Below are positions 24,327-39,300 of a stretch of DNA of 64,000 bases, piece after piece. Both the position numbers and the translations under genes were made by a program. This DNA is from Nomia melanderi. Taxonomy: Eukaryota; Arthropoda; Insecta; Hymenoptera; Halictidae. Within the stretch, counting starts at the first letter, position 1; each line of letters opens with the position of its first letter. The DNA is taken from the NCBI RefSeq assembly GCF_051020985.1, contig NW_027475133.1:6138001-6202000 (forward strand), read 5' to 3'. The notes beneath the pieces were generated by a model. It ran no database searches, was not told where the DNA came from, and worked only from the letters and a program-made list of their open reading frames with translations.

Positions 24327-24851
24327 GGAGGCCCTGGCGCATGAATCTGTAAAGCGGGAACGACCTCGGACCACCAGGGGCCGAGAAAACGACCGTCTCA
24401 TGGGGCCGGACACTCAGGGTCAGTGAAAAATCCAATATATATCTGCTGATATCTCGGGTGATATTACAGATAGCGCAATAAATCAAAGTGCATTGTCTGT
24501 AGGAGGCCCTGGCGCATGAATATGTGCAGCGGGAACGACCTCGGACCACCAGGGGCCGAAAAAACCGCAGTCTCATGGGGCCGGACACTCAGGGTCAGGG
24601 TAAAATCCAATATATATCTGGTGATATCTCGGGTGCTATTACAGATAGCGCAATAAATCAAAGAGCATTGTCTGTAGTAGGCACTGGCGCATGAATCTGT
24701 GCAGCGGGAACGACCTCGGACCACCAGGGGCCGAGAAAACGACCGCCTCATGGGGCCGGACACTCAGGGTCAGTGAAAAATCCAATATATATCTGGTGAT
24801 ATCTCGATTGCTATTACAGATAGCGCAATAAATCAAAGTCCATTGTCTGTA

Positions 24852-25025
24852 GGAGGCCCTGGCGCATGAATCTGTGCAGCGGGAACGACCTCGGACCTCC
24901 AGGGGCGAGACAACCACCTTCTCATGGGGCCGGACACTCAGGGTCAGGGAAAAATCCAATATATATCTGGTGATATCTCGGCTGCTATTACAGATAGCGC
25001 AATAAATCAAAGTGCATTACCTGTA
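24852..25025 (+). repeat. D174 monomer (first of 15), one-base-shorter lineage
   Basis: GGGGCCGAGAAAACC reads GGGGCGAGACAACC, usually followed by CCTTCTCATGG, so a one-base deletion is linked to substitutions and marks one lineage. Members start at 24852, 26776, 27825, 29049, 30273, 33770, 36044, 37268, 39542, 43391, 44790, 49164, 51788, 54762 and 62110. Those at 27825, 29049 and 30273 read GGGATGAGAC; that at 62110 has CCGTCTC. The deletion removes the right arm of inverted repeat 1. A length of 174 keeps the reading frame, which lengthens minus-strand open frames to about 123 codons. Confidence 0.88.
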
Positions 25026-28000
25026 GGAGGCCCTGGCGCATGAATCTGTGCAGCGGGAACGTCCTCGGACCTCCAGGGGCCGAGACAACGACCGTCTCAT
25101 GGGGCCGGACACTCAGGGTCAGGGTAAAATCCAATATATATCTGGTGATATCTCGGGTGCTATTAGAGATAGCGCAATAAACCAAAGTGAATTATCTGCA
25201 GGAGGCCCTGGCGCATGAATCTGTAAAGCGGGAACGACCTCGGACCACCAGGGGCCGAGAAAACGACCGTCTCATGGGGCCGGACACTCTGGGACAGTGA
25301 AAAATCCAATATATATCTGCTGATATCTCGGGTGATATTACAGATAGCGCAATAAATCAAAGTGCATTGTCTGTAGGAGGCCCTGGCGCATGAATCTGTG
25401 CAGCGGGAACGACCTCGGACCACCAGGGGCCGAGAAAACCACAGTCTCATGGGGCCGGACACTCAGGGTCAGGGGAAAATCCAATATATATCTGGTGATA
25501 TCTCGGGTGCTATTAGAGATAGCGCAATAAACCAAAGTGCATTGTGTGTAGGAGGCCCTGGCGCATGAATCTGTGCAGCGGGAACGACCTCGGAACACCA
25601 GGGACCGAGAAAACCACCGTCTCATGGGGCCGGACACTCAGTGTCAGTGAAAAATCCAATATATATGTGGTGATATCTCGGGTGCTATTACAGATAGCGC
25701 AATAAATCAAAGTGCATTGTCTGCAGGAGACCCTGGCGCATGAACCTGTGCAGCGGGAACGACCACGGACCACCAGGGGCCGAGAAAACCACAGTCTCAT
25801 GGGGCCGGACACTCAGGGTCAGGGGAAAATCCAATATATATCTGGTGATATCTCGGGTGCTATTAGAGATAGCGCAATAAACCAAAGTGAATTATCTGCA
25901 GGAGGCCCTGGCGCATGAATCTGTGCAGCGGGAACGACCTCGGACCACCAGGGGCCGAGAAAACTACCGTCTCATGGGGCCGGTCACTCAGGATCAGTGA
26001 AAAATCCAATATATATCTGCTGATATCTCGGGTGCTATTAGAGATAGCGCAATAAATCAAAGTGCATTGTCTGTAGGAGACCCTGGCGCATGAACCTGTG
26101 CAGCGGGAACGACCTCGGACCACCAGGGGCCGAGAAAACCACAGTCTCATGGGGCCGGACACTCAGGGTCAGGGGAAAATCCAATATATATCTGGTGATA
26201 TCTCGGGTGCTATTAGAGATAGCGCAATAAACCAAAGTGAATTATCTGCAGGAGGCCCTGGCGCATGAATCTGTAAAGCGGGAACGACCTCGGACCACCA
26301 GGGGCCGAGAAAACGACCGTCTCATGGGGCCGGACACTCAGGGTCAGTGAAAAATCCAATATATATCTGCTGATATCTCGGGTGATATTACAGATAGCGC
26401 AATAAATCAAAGTGCATTGTCTGTAGGAGGCCCTGGCGCATGAATCTGTGCAGCGGGAACGACCTCGGACCACCAGGGGCCGAAAAAACCGCAGTCTCAT
26501 GGGGCCGGACACTCAGGGTCAGGGTAAAATCCAATATATATCTGGTGATATCTCGGGTGCTATTACAGATAGCGCAATAAATCAAAGTGCATTGTCTGTA
26601 GTAGGCACTGGCGCATGAATCTGTGCAGCGGGAACGACCTCGGACCACCAGGGGCCGAGAAAACGACCGCCTCATGGGGCCGGACACTCAGGGTCAGTGA
26701 AAAATCCAATATATATCTGGTGATATCTCGATTGCTATTACAGATAGCGCAATAAATCAAATTCCATTGTCTGTAGGAGGCCCTAGCGCATGAATCTGTG
26801 CAGCGGGAACGACCTCGGACCTCCAGGGGCGAGACAACCACCTTCTCATGGGGCCGGACACTCAGGGTCAGGGAAAAATCCAATATATATCTGGTGATAT
26901 CTCGCCTGCTATTACAGATAGCGCAATAAATCAAAGTGCATTACCTGTAGGAGGCCCTGGCGCATGAATCTGTGCAGCGGGAACGTCCTCGGACCTCCAG
27001 GGGCCGAGACAACGACCGTCTCATGGGGCCGGACACTCAGGGTCAGGGTAAAATCCAATATATATCTGCTGATATCTCGGGTGCTATTACAGATAGCGCA
27101 ATAAATCAATGTGCATTGTCTGTAGGAGACCCTGGCGCATGAACCTGTGCAGCGGGAACGACCTCGGACCACCAGGGGCCGAGAAAACCACAGTCTCATG
27201 GGGCCGGACACTCAGGGTCAGGGGAAAATCCAATATATATCTGGTGATATCTCGGGTGCTATTAGAGATAGCGCAATTAACCAAAGTGAATTATCTGCAG
27301 GAGGCCCTGGCGCATGAATCTGTGCAGCGGGAACGACCTCGGACCACCAGGGGCCGAGAAAACGACCGTCTCATGGGGCCGGACACTCAGGGTCAGTGAA
27401 AAATCCAATATATATCTGCTGATATCTCGGGTGCTATTACAGATAGCGCAATAAATCAAAGTGCATTGTCTGTAGGAGGCCCTGGCGCATGAATCTGTGC
27501 AGCGGGAACGACCTCGGACCACCAAGGGCCGAAAAAACCGCAGTCTCATGGGGCCGGACACTCAGGGTCAGGGTAAAATCCAATATATATCTGGTGATAT
27601 CTCGGGTGCTATTACAGATAGCGCAATAAATCAAAGTGCATTGTCTGTAGTAGGCACTGGCGCATGAATCTGTGCAGCGGGAACGACCTCGGACCACCAG
27701 GGGCCGAGAAAACGACCGCCTCATGGGGCCGGACACTCAGGGTCAGTGAAAAATCCAATATATATCTGGTGATATCTCGATTGCTATTACAGATAGCGCA
27801 ATAAATCAAAGTGCATTGTCTGTAGGAGGCCCTGGCACATGAATCTGTGCAGCGGGAACGACCTCGGACCTCCAGGGATGAGACAACCACCTTCTCATGG
27901 GGCCGGACTCTCAGGGTCAGGGAAAAATCCAATATATATCTGGTGATATCTCGGGTGCCATTACAGATAGCGCAATAAATCAAAGTGCATTACCTGTAGG

Positions 28001-30796
28001 AGGCCCTGGCGCATGAATCTGTGCAGCGGGAACGACCTCGGACCACCAGGGGCCGAAAAAACCACAGTCTCATGGGGCCGGACACTCAGGGTCAGGGTAA
28101 AATCCAATATAAATCTGGTGATATCTCGGGTGCTATTACAGATAGCGCAATAAATCAAAGTGCACTGTCTGTAGGAGGCCCTGGCGCATGAATCTGTGCA
28201 ACGGGAACGACCTCGGACCACCAGGGGCCGAGAAAACCACAGTCTCATGGGGCCGGACACTCAGGGTCAGGGGAAAATCCAATATATACCTGGTGATATC
28301 TCGGGTGCTATTAGAGATAGCGCAATAAATCAAAGTGCATTGTCTGTAGGAGGCCCTGGCGCATGAATCTGTGCAGCGGGAACGACCTCGGACCACCAGG
28401 GGCCGAAAAAACCGCAGTCTCATGGGGCCGGACACTCAGGGTCAGGGGAAAATCCAATATATATATGGTGATATCTCGGGTGCTATTACAGATACCGCAA
28501 TAAATCAAAGTGAATTATCTGCAGGAGGCCCTGGCGCATGAATCTGTGAAAGGGGAACGACCTCCGACCACCAGGGGCCGAGAAAACCACAGTCTCATGG
28601 GGCCGGACACTCAGGGTCAGGGAAAAATCCAATATATATCTGGTGATATCTTGGGTGCTATTAGAGATAGCGCAATAAACCAAAGTGAATTATCTGCAGG
28701 AGGCCCTAGCGCATGAATCTGTGCAACGGGAACGACCTCGGACAACCAGGGGCCGAGAAAACCACAGTCTCATGGGGCCGGACACTCAGGGTCAGGGGAA
28801 AATCCAATATATATCTGGTGATATCTCGGGTGCTATTAGAGATACCGCAATAAATCAAAGTGCATTGTCTGTAGGAGACCCTGGCGCATGAACCTGTGCA
28901 GCGGGAACGACCTCGGACCACCAGGGGCCGAGAAAACGACCGCCTCATGGGGCCGGACACTCAGGGTCAGTGAAAAATCCAATATATATCTGGTGATATC
29001 TCGATTGCTATTACAGATAGCGCAATAAATCAAAGTGCATTGTCTGTAGGAGGCCCTGGCGCATGAATCTGTGCAGCGGGAACGACCTCGGACCTCCAGG
29101 GATGAGACAACCACCTTCTCATGGGGCCGGACACTCAGGGTCAGGGAAAAATCCAATATATATCTGGTGATATCTCTGGTCCTATTACAGATAGCGCAAT
29201 AAATCAAAGTGCATTACCTGTAGGAGGCCCTGGCGCATGAATCTGTGCAGCGGGAACGTCGTCGGACCTCCAGGGGCCGAGAAAACCACAGTCTCATGGG
29301 GCCGGACACTCAGGGTCAGGGGAAAATCCAATATAGATCTGGTGATATCTCGGGTGCTATTACAGATAGCGCAATAAATCAAAGTGCATTACCTGTAGGA
29401 GGCCCTGGCGCATGAATCTGTGCAGCGGGAACGTCCTCGGACCTCCAGGGGCTGAGACAACGACCGTCTCATGGGGCCGGACACTCAGGGTCAGGGTAAA
29501 ATCCAATATATATCTGGTGATATCTCGGGTGCTATTACAGATAGCGCAATAAATCAAAGTGCATTGTCTGTAGGAGGCCCTGGCGCATGAATCTGTGCAG
29601 CGGGAACGACCTTGGAACACCAGGGGCCGAGAAAACCACAGTCTCATGGGGCCGGACACTCAGGGTCAGGGGAAAATCCAATATATATCTGGTGATATCT
29701 CGGGTGCTATTAGAGATAGCACAATAAACCAAAGTGAATTATCTGCAGGAGGCCCTGGTGCATGAATCTGTTCAGCGGGAACGACCTCGGACCACCAGGG
29801 GCCGAGAAAACGACCGTCTCATGGGGCCGGACACTCAGGGTCAGTGAAAAATCCAATATATATCTGCTGATATCTCGGGTGCTATTACAGATAGCGCAAT
29901 AAATCAAAGTGCATTGCCTGTAGGAGGCCCTGGCGCATGAATCTGTGCAGCGGGAACGACCTCGGACCACCAGGGGCCGAAAAAACCGCAGTCTCATGGG
30001 GCCGGACACTCAGGGTCAGGTTAAAATCCAATATATATCTGGTGATATCTCGGGTGCTATTACAGATAGCGCAATAAATCAAAGTGCATTGTCTGTAGTA
30101 GGCACTGGCGCATGAATCTGTGCAGCGGGAACGACCTCGGACCACCAGGGGCCGAGAAAACGACCGCCTCATGGGGCCGGACACTCAGGGTCAGTGAAAA
30201 ATCCAATATATATCTGGTGATATCTCTATTGCTATTACAGATAGCGCAATAAATCAAAGTGCATTGCCTGTAGGAGGCCCTGGCGCATGAATCTGTGCAG
30301 CGGGAACGACCTCGGACCTCCAGGGATGAGACAACCACCTTCTCATGGGGCCGGACTCTCAGGGTCAGGGAAAAATCCAATATATATCTGGTGATATCTC
30401 GGGTGCCATTACAGATAGCGCAATAAATCAAAGTGCATTACCTGTAGGAGGCCCTGGCGCATGAATCTGTGCAGCGGGAACGTCCTCGGACCTCCAGGGG
30501 CCGAGACAACGACCGTCTCATGGGGCCGGACACTCAGGGTCCGGGTAAAATCCAATATATATCTGGTGATATCTCGGGTGCTATTAGAGATAGCGCAATA
30601 AACCAAAGTGAATTGTCTGCAGGAGGCCCTGGCGCATGAATCTGTACAGCGGGAAAGACCTCGGACCACCAGGGGCCGAAAAAACCACAGTCTCATGGGG
30701 CCGGACACTCAGGGTCAGGGTAAAATCTAATATAAATCTGGTGATATCTCGGGTGCTATTACAGATAGCGCAATAAATCAAAGTGCATTGTCTGTA

Positions 30797-30969
30797 GGAG
30801 GCCCTGGCGTATGAATCTGTGCAACGGGAACGACCTCGGACCACCAGGGGCCGAGAAAACCACAGTCTCATGGGGCCGGACACTCAGGGTCAGGGGAAAA
30901 TCCAATATACCTGGTGATATCTCGGGTGCTATTAGAGATAGCGCAATAAACCAAAGTGCATTGTCTGTA
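30797..30969 (+). repeat. 173-bp monomer, TA contraction
   Basis: CAATATATATCTGG is shortened to CAATATACCTGG near 30,904-30,915. The same T-to-C change occurs with full length near 28,288, so one TA unit was probably lost by slippage on that background. Confidence 0.75.
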
Positions 30970-32833
30970 GGAGGCCCTGGCGCATGAATCTGTGCAGCGG
31001 GAACGTCCTCGGACCTCCAGGGGCCGAGACAACGACCGTCTCATGGGGCCGGACACTCAGGGTCAGGGTAAAATCCAATATATATCTGGTGATATCTCGG
31101 GTGCTATTAGAGATAGCGCAATAAACCAAAGTGAATTGTCTGCAGGAGGCCCTGGCTCATAAATCTGTGCAACGGGAACGACCTCGGACAACCAGGGGCC
31201 GTGAAAACCACAGTCTCATGGGGCCGGACACTCAGGGTCAGGGGAAAATCCAATATATATATGGTGATATCTCGGGTGCTATTAGAGATAGCGCAATAAA
31301 CCAAAGTGAATTATCTGCAGGAGGCCCTGGCGCATGAATCTGTGCAGCGGGAACGACCTCGGACAACCAGGGGCCGAGAAAACGACCGTCTCATGGGGCC
31401 GGACACTCACTGTCAGTGAAAAATCCAATATATATCTGCAGATATCTCGGGTGCTATTAGAGATAGCGCAATAAACCAAAGTGAATTATCTGCAGGAGGC
31501 CCTGGCGCATGAATCTGTGCAACGGGAACGACCTCGGACAACCAGGGGCCGTGAAAACCACAGTCTCATGGGGCCGGACACTCAGGGTCAGGGGAAAATC
31601 CAATATATATATGGTGATATCTCGGGTGCTATTACAGATACCGCAATAAATCAAAGTGAATTATCTGCAGGAGGCCCTGGCGCATGAATCTGTGAAAGGG
31701 GAACGACCTCCGACCACCAGGGGCCGAGAAAACCACAGTCTCATGGGGCCGGACACTCAGGGTCAGGGAAAAATCCAATATATATCTGGTGATATCTTGG
31801 GTGCTATTAGAGATAGCGCAATAAACCAAAGTGAATTATCTGCAGGAGGCCCTGGCGCATGAATCTGTGCAACGGGAACGACCTCGGACAACCAGGGGCC
31901 GAGAAAACCACAGTCTCATGGGGCCGGACACTCAGGGTCAGGGGAAAATCCAATATATATCTGGTGATATCTCGGGTGCTATTAGAGATACCGCAATAAA
32001 TCAAAGTGCATTGTCTGTAGGAGACCCTGGCGCATGAACCTGTGCAGCGGGAACGACCTCGGACCACCAGGGGCCGAGAAAACGACCGCCTCATGGGGCC
32101 GGACACTCAGGGTCAGTGAAAAATCCAATATATATCTGGTGATATCTCGATTGCTATTACAGATAGCGCAATAAACCAAAGTGACTTATCTGCAGGAGGC
32201 CCTGGCGCATGAATCTGTGCAACGGGAACGACCTCGGGCCACCAGGGGCCGAGAAAACCACCGTCTCATGGGGCCGGACACTCAGCGTCAGGGGAAAATC
32301 CAATATTTATCTGGTGATATCTCGGGTGCTATTACAGATAGCGCAATAAATCAAAGTGCATTGTCTGTAGGAGGCCCTGGCGCATGAATCTGTTCAGCGG
32401 GAACGACCTCGGACGACCAGGGGCCGAGAAAACCACAGTCTCATGGGGCCGGACACTCAGGGTCAGGGGAAAATCCAATATATATATGGTGATATCTCGG
32501 GTGCTATTACAGATACCGGAATAAATCAAAGTGCATTGTCTGTAGGAGACCCTGGCGCATGAACCTGTGCAGCGGGAACGACCTCGGACCACCAGGGGCC
32601 GAGAAAACGACCGTCTCATGGGGCCGGACGCTCAGGGTCAGGGAAAAATCCAATATATAGGTGGTGATATCTCGGGTGCTATTACAGATAGCGCAATAAA
32701 TGAAAGTGCATTGTCTGTAGGAGACCCTGGCGCATGAACCTGTGCAGCGGGAACGACCTCGGACCACCAGGGGCCGAGAAAACCACAGTCTCATGGGGCC
32801 GTTCACTCAGGGTCAGGGAAAAATCCAATATAT

Positions 32834-35800
32834 ATCTGGTGATATCTCGGGTGCTATTAGAGATAGCGCAATAAACCAAAGTGAATTATCTGCAGGAGGC
32901 CCTGGCGCATGAATCTGTGCAGCGGGAACGACCTCGGACCACCAGGGGCCGAGAAAACGACCGTCTCATGGGGCCGGACACTCACTGTCAGTGAAAAATC
33001 CAATATATATCTGCTGATATCTCGGCTGCTATTAGAGATAGCGCAATAAACCAAAGTGAATTATCTGCAGGAGGCCCTGGTGCATGAATCTGTGCAGCGG
33101 GAACGACCTCGGACCACCAGGGGCCGAGAAAACGACCGTCTCATGGGGCCGGACACTCTGGGTCAGGGAAAAATCCAATATATATCTGGTGATATCTCGG
33201 GTGCTATTACAGATAGCGCAATAAATCAAAGTTCATTGTCTGTAGGAGGCCCTGGCGCATGAATGTGTGCAGCGGGAACGACCTCGGACCACCAGGGGCC
33301 GAGAAAACCACCGTCCCGAGGGGCCGGACACTTAGGGTCAGTGAAAAATCCAATATATATCTGGTGATATCTCGGGTGCTATTACAGATAGCGCAATAAA
33401 TCAAAGTGCATTGTCTGTAGGAGGCCCTGGCGCATGAATCTGTTCAGCGGGAACGACCTCGGACGACCAGGGGCCGAGAAAACCACAGTCTCATGGGGCC
33501 GGACACTCAGGGTCAGGGGAAAATCCAATATATATCTGGTGATATCTCGGGTGCTATTAGAGATAGCGCAATAAACCAAAGTGAATTATCTGCAGGAGGC
33601 CCTGGCGCATGAATCTGTGCAACGGGAACGACCTCGGGCCACCAGGGGCCGAGAAAACCACCGTCTCATGGGGCCGGACACTCAGCGTCAGGGGAAAATC
33701 CAATATTTATCTGGTGATATCTCGGGTGCCATTACAGATAGCGCAATGAATGAAAGTGCATTGTCTGTAGGAGGCCCTGGCGCATGAATCTGTGCAGCGG
33801 GAACGACCTCGAAGCACCAGGGGCGAGACAACCACCTTCTCATGGGGCCGGACACTCAGGGTGAGGGAAATATCCAATATATATTTGGTGATATCTCGGG
33901 TGCTATTACAGATAGCGCAATAAATCAAAGTGCATTGTCAGTAGGAGGCCGTGGCGCATGAATCTGGGCAGCGGGAACGACCTCGGACCACCAGGGGCCG
34001 AGAAGACCACCGTCTCATGGGGCCGGCCACTCAGTGTCAGGGGAAAATCCAATATATATCTGGTGATGTCTCGGGTGCTATTAGAGATAGCGCAATAAGC
34101 CAAAGGGAATTATCTGCAGGAGGCCCTGGCGCATGAATGTGTGCAGCGGGAACGACCTCGGACCACCAGGGGCCGAGAAAACCACCGTCTCATGGGGCCG
34201 GACACTCTGGAACATTGAAAAATCCAATATATATGTGGTGATATCTCGGGTGCTATTACAGATAGCGGAATAAATCAAAGTGCATTGTCTGTATTAGGCC
34301 CTGGCGCATGAATCTGTGCAGCGGGAACGACCTCGGACCACCAGGGGCCGAGAAAACTACCGTCTCATGGGGCCGGACACTCAGTGTCAGGGGAAAATCC
34401 AATATATATCTGGTGATATCTCGGGTGCTATTATAGATAGCGCAATAAACCAAAGTGAGTTATCTGTAGGAGGCCCTGGCGCATGAATCTGTGCAGCGGG
34501 AACGACCTCAGTCCACCAGGGGCCGAGAAAACCACCGTCCCGAGGGGCCGGACACTTAGGGTCAGTGAAAAATCCAATATATATCTGGTGATATCTCGGG
34601 TGCTATTACAGATAGCGCAATAAATCAAAGTGAATTATCTGCAGGAGGCCCTGGCGCATGAATCTGTGCAGCGGGAACGACCTCGGACGACCAGGGGCCG
34701 AGAAAACCACAGTCTCATGGGGCCGGACACTCAGGGTCAGGGGAAAATCCAATATATATCTGGTGATATCTCGGGTGCTATCAGAGATAGCGCAATAAAC
34801 AAAAGTGAATTATCTGCAGGAGGCCCTGCAGCATGAATCGGTGCAGCGGGAACGACCTCGGATCACCAGGGGCCGAGAAAACCACCATCTCATGGGGCCG
34901 GACACTCAGGTTCAGGGGAAAATCCAATATATGTCTGGTGATATCTCGGGTGCTATTAGAGATAGCGCAATAAACCAAAGTGCATTGTCTGCAGGAAGCC
35001 CTGGCGCATGATTCTGTGCAGCGGGAACGACCTCGGACCACCAGGGGCCGAGAAAATTACCGTCTCATGGGGCCGGACTGTAAGGGTCAGGGAAAAACCC
35101 AATATATATCTGGTGATATCTAGGGTGCTATTAGAGATACCGCAATAAATCAAAGTGCATTGTCTGTAGGAGGCACTGGCGAATGAATCTGTGCAGCAGG
35201 AACGACCTCGGACCACCAGGGGCCGAGAAAATTAGTGATATTCGGAATCCGTCACCCAAGGTCATGTAAAAATGCAGCATATATCTGGTGATATCTCGGG
35301 TGCTATTACAGATAGCGCAATAAATCAAAGTGCATTGTCTGTAGGAGGCCCTGGCGCACGAATCTGTGCAGCGGGAACGACCTCGGACCACCAGGCGCCG
35401 AGAAAACCACCGTCTCATGGGGCCGGACACTCAGGGTCAGGGAAAAATCCAATATATATCTGGTGATATCTCGGGTGCTATTACCGATAGCGCAATAAAT
35501 CAAAGTGCATTGTCCGAAGGAGACCCTTGCGAATGAATCTGTTCAGCGGGAACGACCTCGGATCACCAGAGGCCGAGAAAACCACCGTCTCATGGGGCCG
35601 GACACTCAGGGTCAGGGAAAAATCCAATATATATCTGGTGATATCTCGGGTGCTATTACAGATAGCGCAATAAATCAAAGTGCATTGTCTGTAGGCGGCC
35701 CTGGCGCATGAATCTGGCCAGCGGGAACGACCTCGGACCACCAGCGGCCGAGAAAACCACCGTCTCATGGGGCCGGACACTCAGGGTCAGGGGAAAATCC

Positions 35801-36331
35801 AATATATATCTGGCGATATCTCGGGTGCTATTAGAGATAGCGCAATAAACCAAAGTGAATTATCTGCAGGAGGCCCTGGCGCATGAATCTGTGCAGCGGG
35901 AAGGATCTCGGACCACCAGGGGCCGAGAAAACGACCGTCTCATGGGGCCGGACACTCACTGTCAGTGAAAAATCCAATATATATCTGCTGATATCTCGGG
36001 TGCTATTAGAGATAGCGCAATAAACCAAAGTGCATTGTCTGTAGGAGGCCCTGGCGCATGAATCTGTGCAGCGGGAACGACCTCGAAGCACCAGGGGCGA
36101 GACAACCACCTTCTCATGGGGCCGGACACTCAGGGTCAGGGAAAAATCCAATATATATCTGGTGATATCTCGGGTGCTATTACAGATAGCGCAATAAATC
36201 AAAGTGCATTACCTGTAGGAGGCCCTGGCGCATGAATCTGTGCAGCGGGAACGTCCTCGGACCTCCAGGGGCCGAGAAAACCACAGTCTCATGGGGCCGG
36301 ACACTCAGGGTCAGGGGAAAATCCAATATAG
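32834..36331 (+). repeat. 20-monomer tandem duplication, copy 1 (3,498 bp)
   Basis: Every monomer repeats at +3,498 bp. I found only two differences between the copies: G/C near 33,265 and 36,763 (GAATGTGTG against GAATCTGTG), and G/A near 35,355 and 38,853 (CTGGCGCACG against CTAGCGCACG). The unit has two D174 monomers (33,770 and 36,044) and one B monomer (35,169). The left edge is set by TATCTGG here against GATCTGG near 36,331. Confidence 0.9.
33770..35868 (+). repeat. 12-monomer cassette, copy 1 (2,099 bp)
   Basis: The cassette starts with a D174 monomer, followed by monomers marked by GGCCGTGGCG with GTGATGTCTC, GAATGTGTG with ACATTGAAAA, and CCGTCCCGAGG, and has a type B monomer exactly 1,399 bp from its start. 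Four copies start at 33,770, 37,268, 44,790 and 49,164. The first two are parts of the 3,498-bp duplication; the others show it was amplified again elsewhere. Confidence 0.88.
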
Positions 36332-39300
36332 ATCTGGTGATATCTCGGGTGCTATTAGAGATAGCGCAATAAACCAAAGTGAATTATCTGCAGGAGGCCC
36401 TGGCGCATGAATCTGTGCAGCGGGAACGACCTCGGACCACCAGGGGCCGAGAAAACGACCGTCTCATGGGGCCGGACACTCACTGTCAGTGAAAAATCCA
36501 ATATATATCTGCTGATATCTCGGCTGCTATTAGAGATAGCGCAATAAACCAAAGTGAATTATCTGCAGGAGGCCCTGGTGCATGAATCTGTGCAGCGGGA
36601 ACGACCTCGGACCACCAGGGGCCGAGAAAACGACCGTCTCATGGGGCCGGACACTCTGGGTCAGGGAAAAATCCAATATATATCTGGTGATATCTCGGGT
36701 GCTATTACAGATAGCGCAATAAATCAAAGTTCATTGTCTGTAGGAGGCCCTGGCGCATGAATCTGTGCAGCGGGAACGACCTCGGACCACCAGGGGCCGA
36801 GAAAACCACCGTCCCGAGGGGCCGGACACTTAGGGTCAGTGAAAAATCCAATATATATCTGGTGATATCTCGGGTGCTATTACAGATAGCGCAATAAATC
36901 AAAGTGCATTGTCTGTAGGAGGCCCTGGCGCATGAATCTGTTCAGCGGGAACGACCTCGGACGACCAGGGGCCGAGAAAACCACAGTCTCATGGGGCCGG
37001 ACACTCAGGGTCAGGGGAAAATCCAATATATATCTGGTGATATCTCGGGTGCTATTAGAGATAGCGCAATAAACCAAAGTGAATTATCTGCAGGAGGCCC
37101 TGGCGCATGAATCTGTGCAACGGGAACGACCTCGGGCCACCAGGGGCCGAGAAAACCACCGTCTCATGGGGCCGGACACTCAGCGTCAGGGGAAAATCCA
37201 ATATTTATCTGGTGATATCTCGGGTGCCATTACAGATAGCGCAATGAATGAAAGTGCATTGTCTGTAGGAGGCCCTGGCGCATGAATCTGTGCAGCGGGA
37301 ACGACCTCGAAGCACCAGGGGCGAGACAACCACCTTCTCATGGGGCCGGACACTCAGGGTGAGGGAAATATCCAATATATATTTGGTGATATCTCGGGTG
37401 CTATTACAGATAGCGCAATAAATCAAAGTGCATTGTCAGTAGGAGGCCGTGGCGCATGAATCTGGGCAGCGGGAACGACCTCGGACCACCAGGGGCCGAG
37501 AAGACCACCGTCTCATGGGGCCGGCCACTCAGTGTCAGGGGAAAATCCAATATATATCTGGTGATGTCTCGGGTGCTATTAGAGATAGCGCAATAAGCCA
37601 AAGGGAATTATCTGCAGGAGGCCCTGGCGCATGAATGTGTGCAGCGGGAACGACCTCGGACCACCAGGGGCCGAGAAAACCACCGTCTCATGGGGCCGGA
37701 CACTCTGGAACATTGAAAAATCCAATATATATGTGGTGATATCTCGGGTGCTATTACAGATAGCGGAATAAATCAAAGTGCATTGTCTGTATTAGGCCCT
37801 GGCGCATGAATCTGTGCAGCGGGAACGACCTCGGACCACCAGGGGCCGAGAAAACTACCGTCTCATGGGGCCGGACACTCAGTGTCAGGGGAAAATCCAA
37901 TATATATCTGGTGATATCTCGGGTGCTATTATAGATAGCGCAATAAACCAAAGTGAGTTATCTGTAGGAGGCCCTGGCGCATGAATCTGTGCAGCGGGAA
38001 CGACCTCAGTCCACCAGGGGCCGAGAAAACCACCGTCCCGAGGGGCCGGACACTTAGGGTCAGTGAAAAATCCAATATATATCTGGTGATATCTCGGGTG
38101 CTATTACAGATAGCGCAATAAATCAAAGTGAATTATCTGCAGGAGGCCCTGGCGCATGAATCTGTGCAGCGGGAACGACCTCGGACGACCAGGGGCCGAG
38201 AAAACCACAGTCTCATGGGGCCGGACACTCAGGGTCAGGGGAAAATCCAATATATATCTGGTGATATCTCGGGTGCTATCAGAGATAGCGCAATAAACAA
38301 AAGTGAATTATCTGCAGGAGGCCCTGCAGCATGAATCGGTGCAGCGGGAACGACCTCGGATCACCAGGGGCCGAGAAAACCACCATCTCATGGGGCCGGA
38401 CACTCAGGTTCAGGGGAAAATCCAATATATGTCTGGTGATATCTCGGGTGCTATTAGAGATAGCGCAATAAACCAAAGTGCATTGTCTGCAGGAAGCCCT
38501 GGCGCATGATTCTGTGCAGCGGGAACGACCTCGGACCACCAGGGGCCGAGAAAATTACCGTCTCATGGGGCCGGACTGTAAGGGTCAGGGAAAAACCCAA
38601 TATATATCTGGTGATATCTAGGGTGCTATTAGAGATACCGCAATAAATCAAAGTGCATTGTCTGTAGGAGGCACTGGCGAATGAATCTGTGCAGCAGGAA
38701 CGACCTCGGACCACCAGGGGCCGAGAAAATTAGTGATATTCGGAATCCGTCACCCAAGGTCATGTAAAAATGCAGCATATATCTGGTGATATCTCGGGTG
38801 CTATTACAGATAGCGCAATAAATCAAAGTGCATTGTCTGTAGGAGGCCCTAGCGCACGAATCTGTGCAGCGGGAACGACCTCGGACCACCAGGCGCCGAG
38901 AAAACCACCGTCTCATGGGGCCGGACACTCAGGGTCAGGGAAAAATCCAATATATATCTGGTGATATCTCGGGTGCTATTACCGATAGCGCAATAAATCA
39001 AAGTGCATTGTCCGAAGGAGACCCTTGCGAATGAATCTGTTCAGCGGGAACGACCTCGGATCACCAGAGGCCGAGAAAACCACCGTCTCATGGGGCCGGA
39101 CACTCAGGGTCAGGGAAAAATCCAATATATATCTGGTGATATCTCGGGTGCTATTACAGATAGCGCAATAAATCAAAGTGCATTGTCTGTAGGCGGCCCT
39201 GGCGCATGAATCTGGCCAGCGGGAACGACCTCGGACCACCAGCGGCCGAGAAAACCACCGTCTCATGGGGCCGGACACTCAGGGTCAGGGGAAAATCCAA

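Larger units (their letters stand above)
24327..32833 (+). repeat. B-free domain with irregular 5- to 18-monomer duplications
   Basis: About 24,270-25,138 recurs at about 26,194-27,062 (offset 1,924 bp) with roughly seven differences seen. About 27,281-28,000 recurs at about 29,729-30,450 (offset 2,448 bp). About 28,440-29,000 recurs at about 31,590-32,150 (offset 3,146 bp). No type B monomer is present. Five D174 monomers lie here. Confidence 0.75.

Noticed and set aside
33707..33928. 73-codon and similar short minus-strand frames repeated many times
   Set aside because: They are the same monomer translation cut at different stops and move with the 175-bp period.
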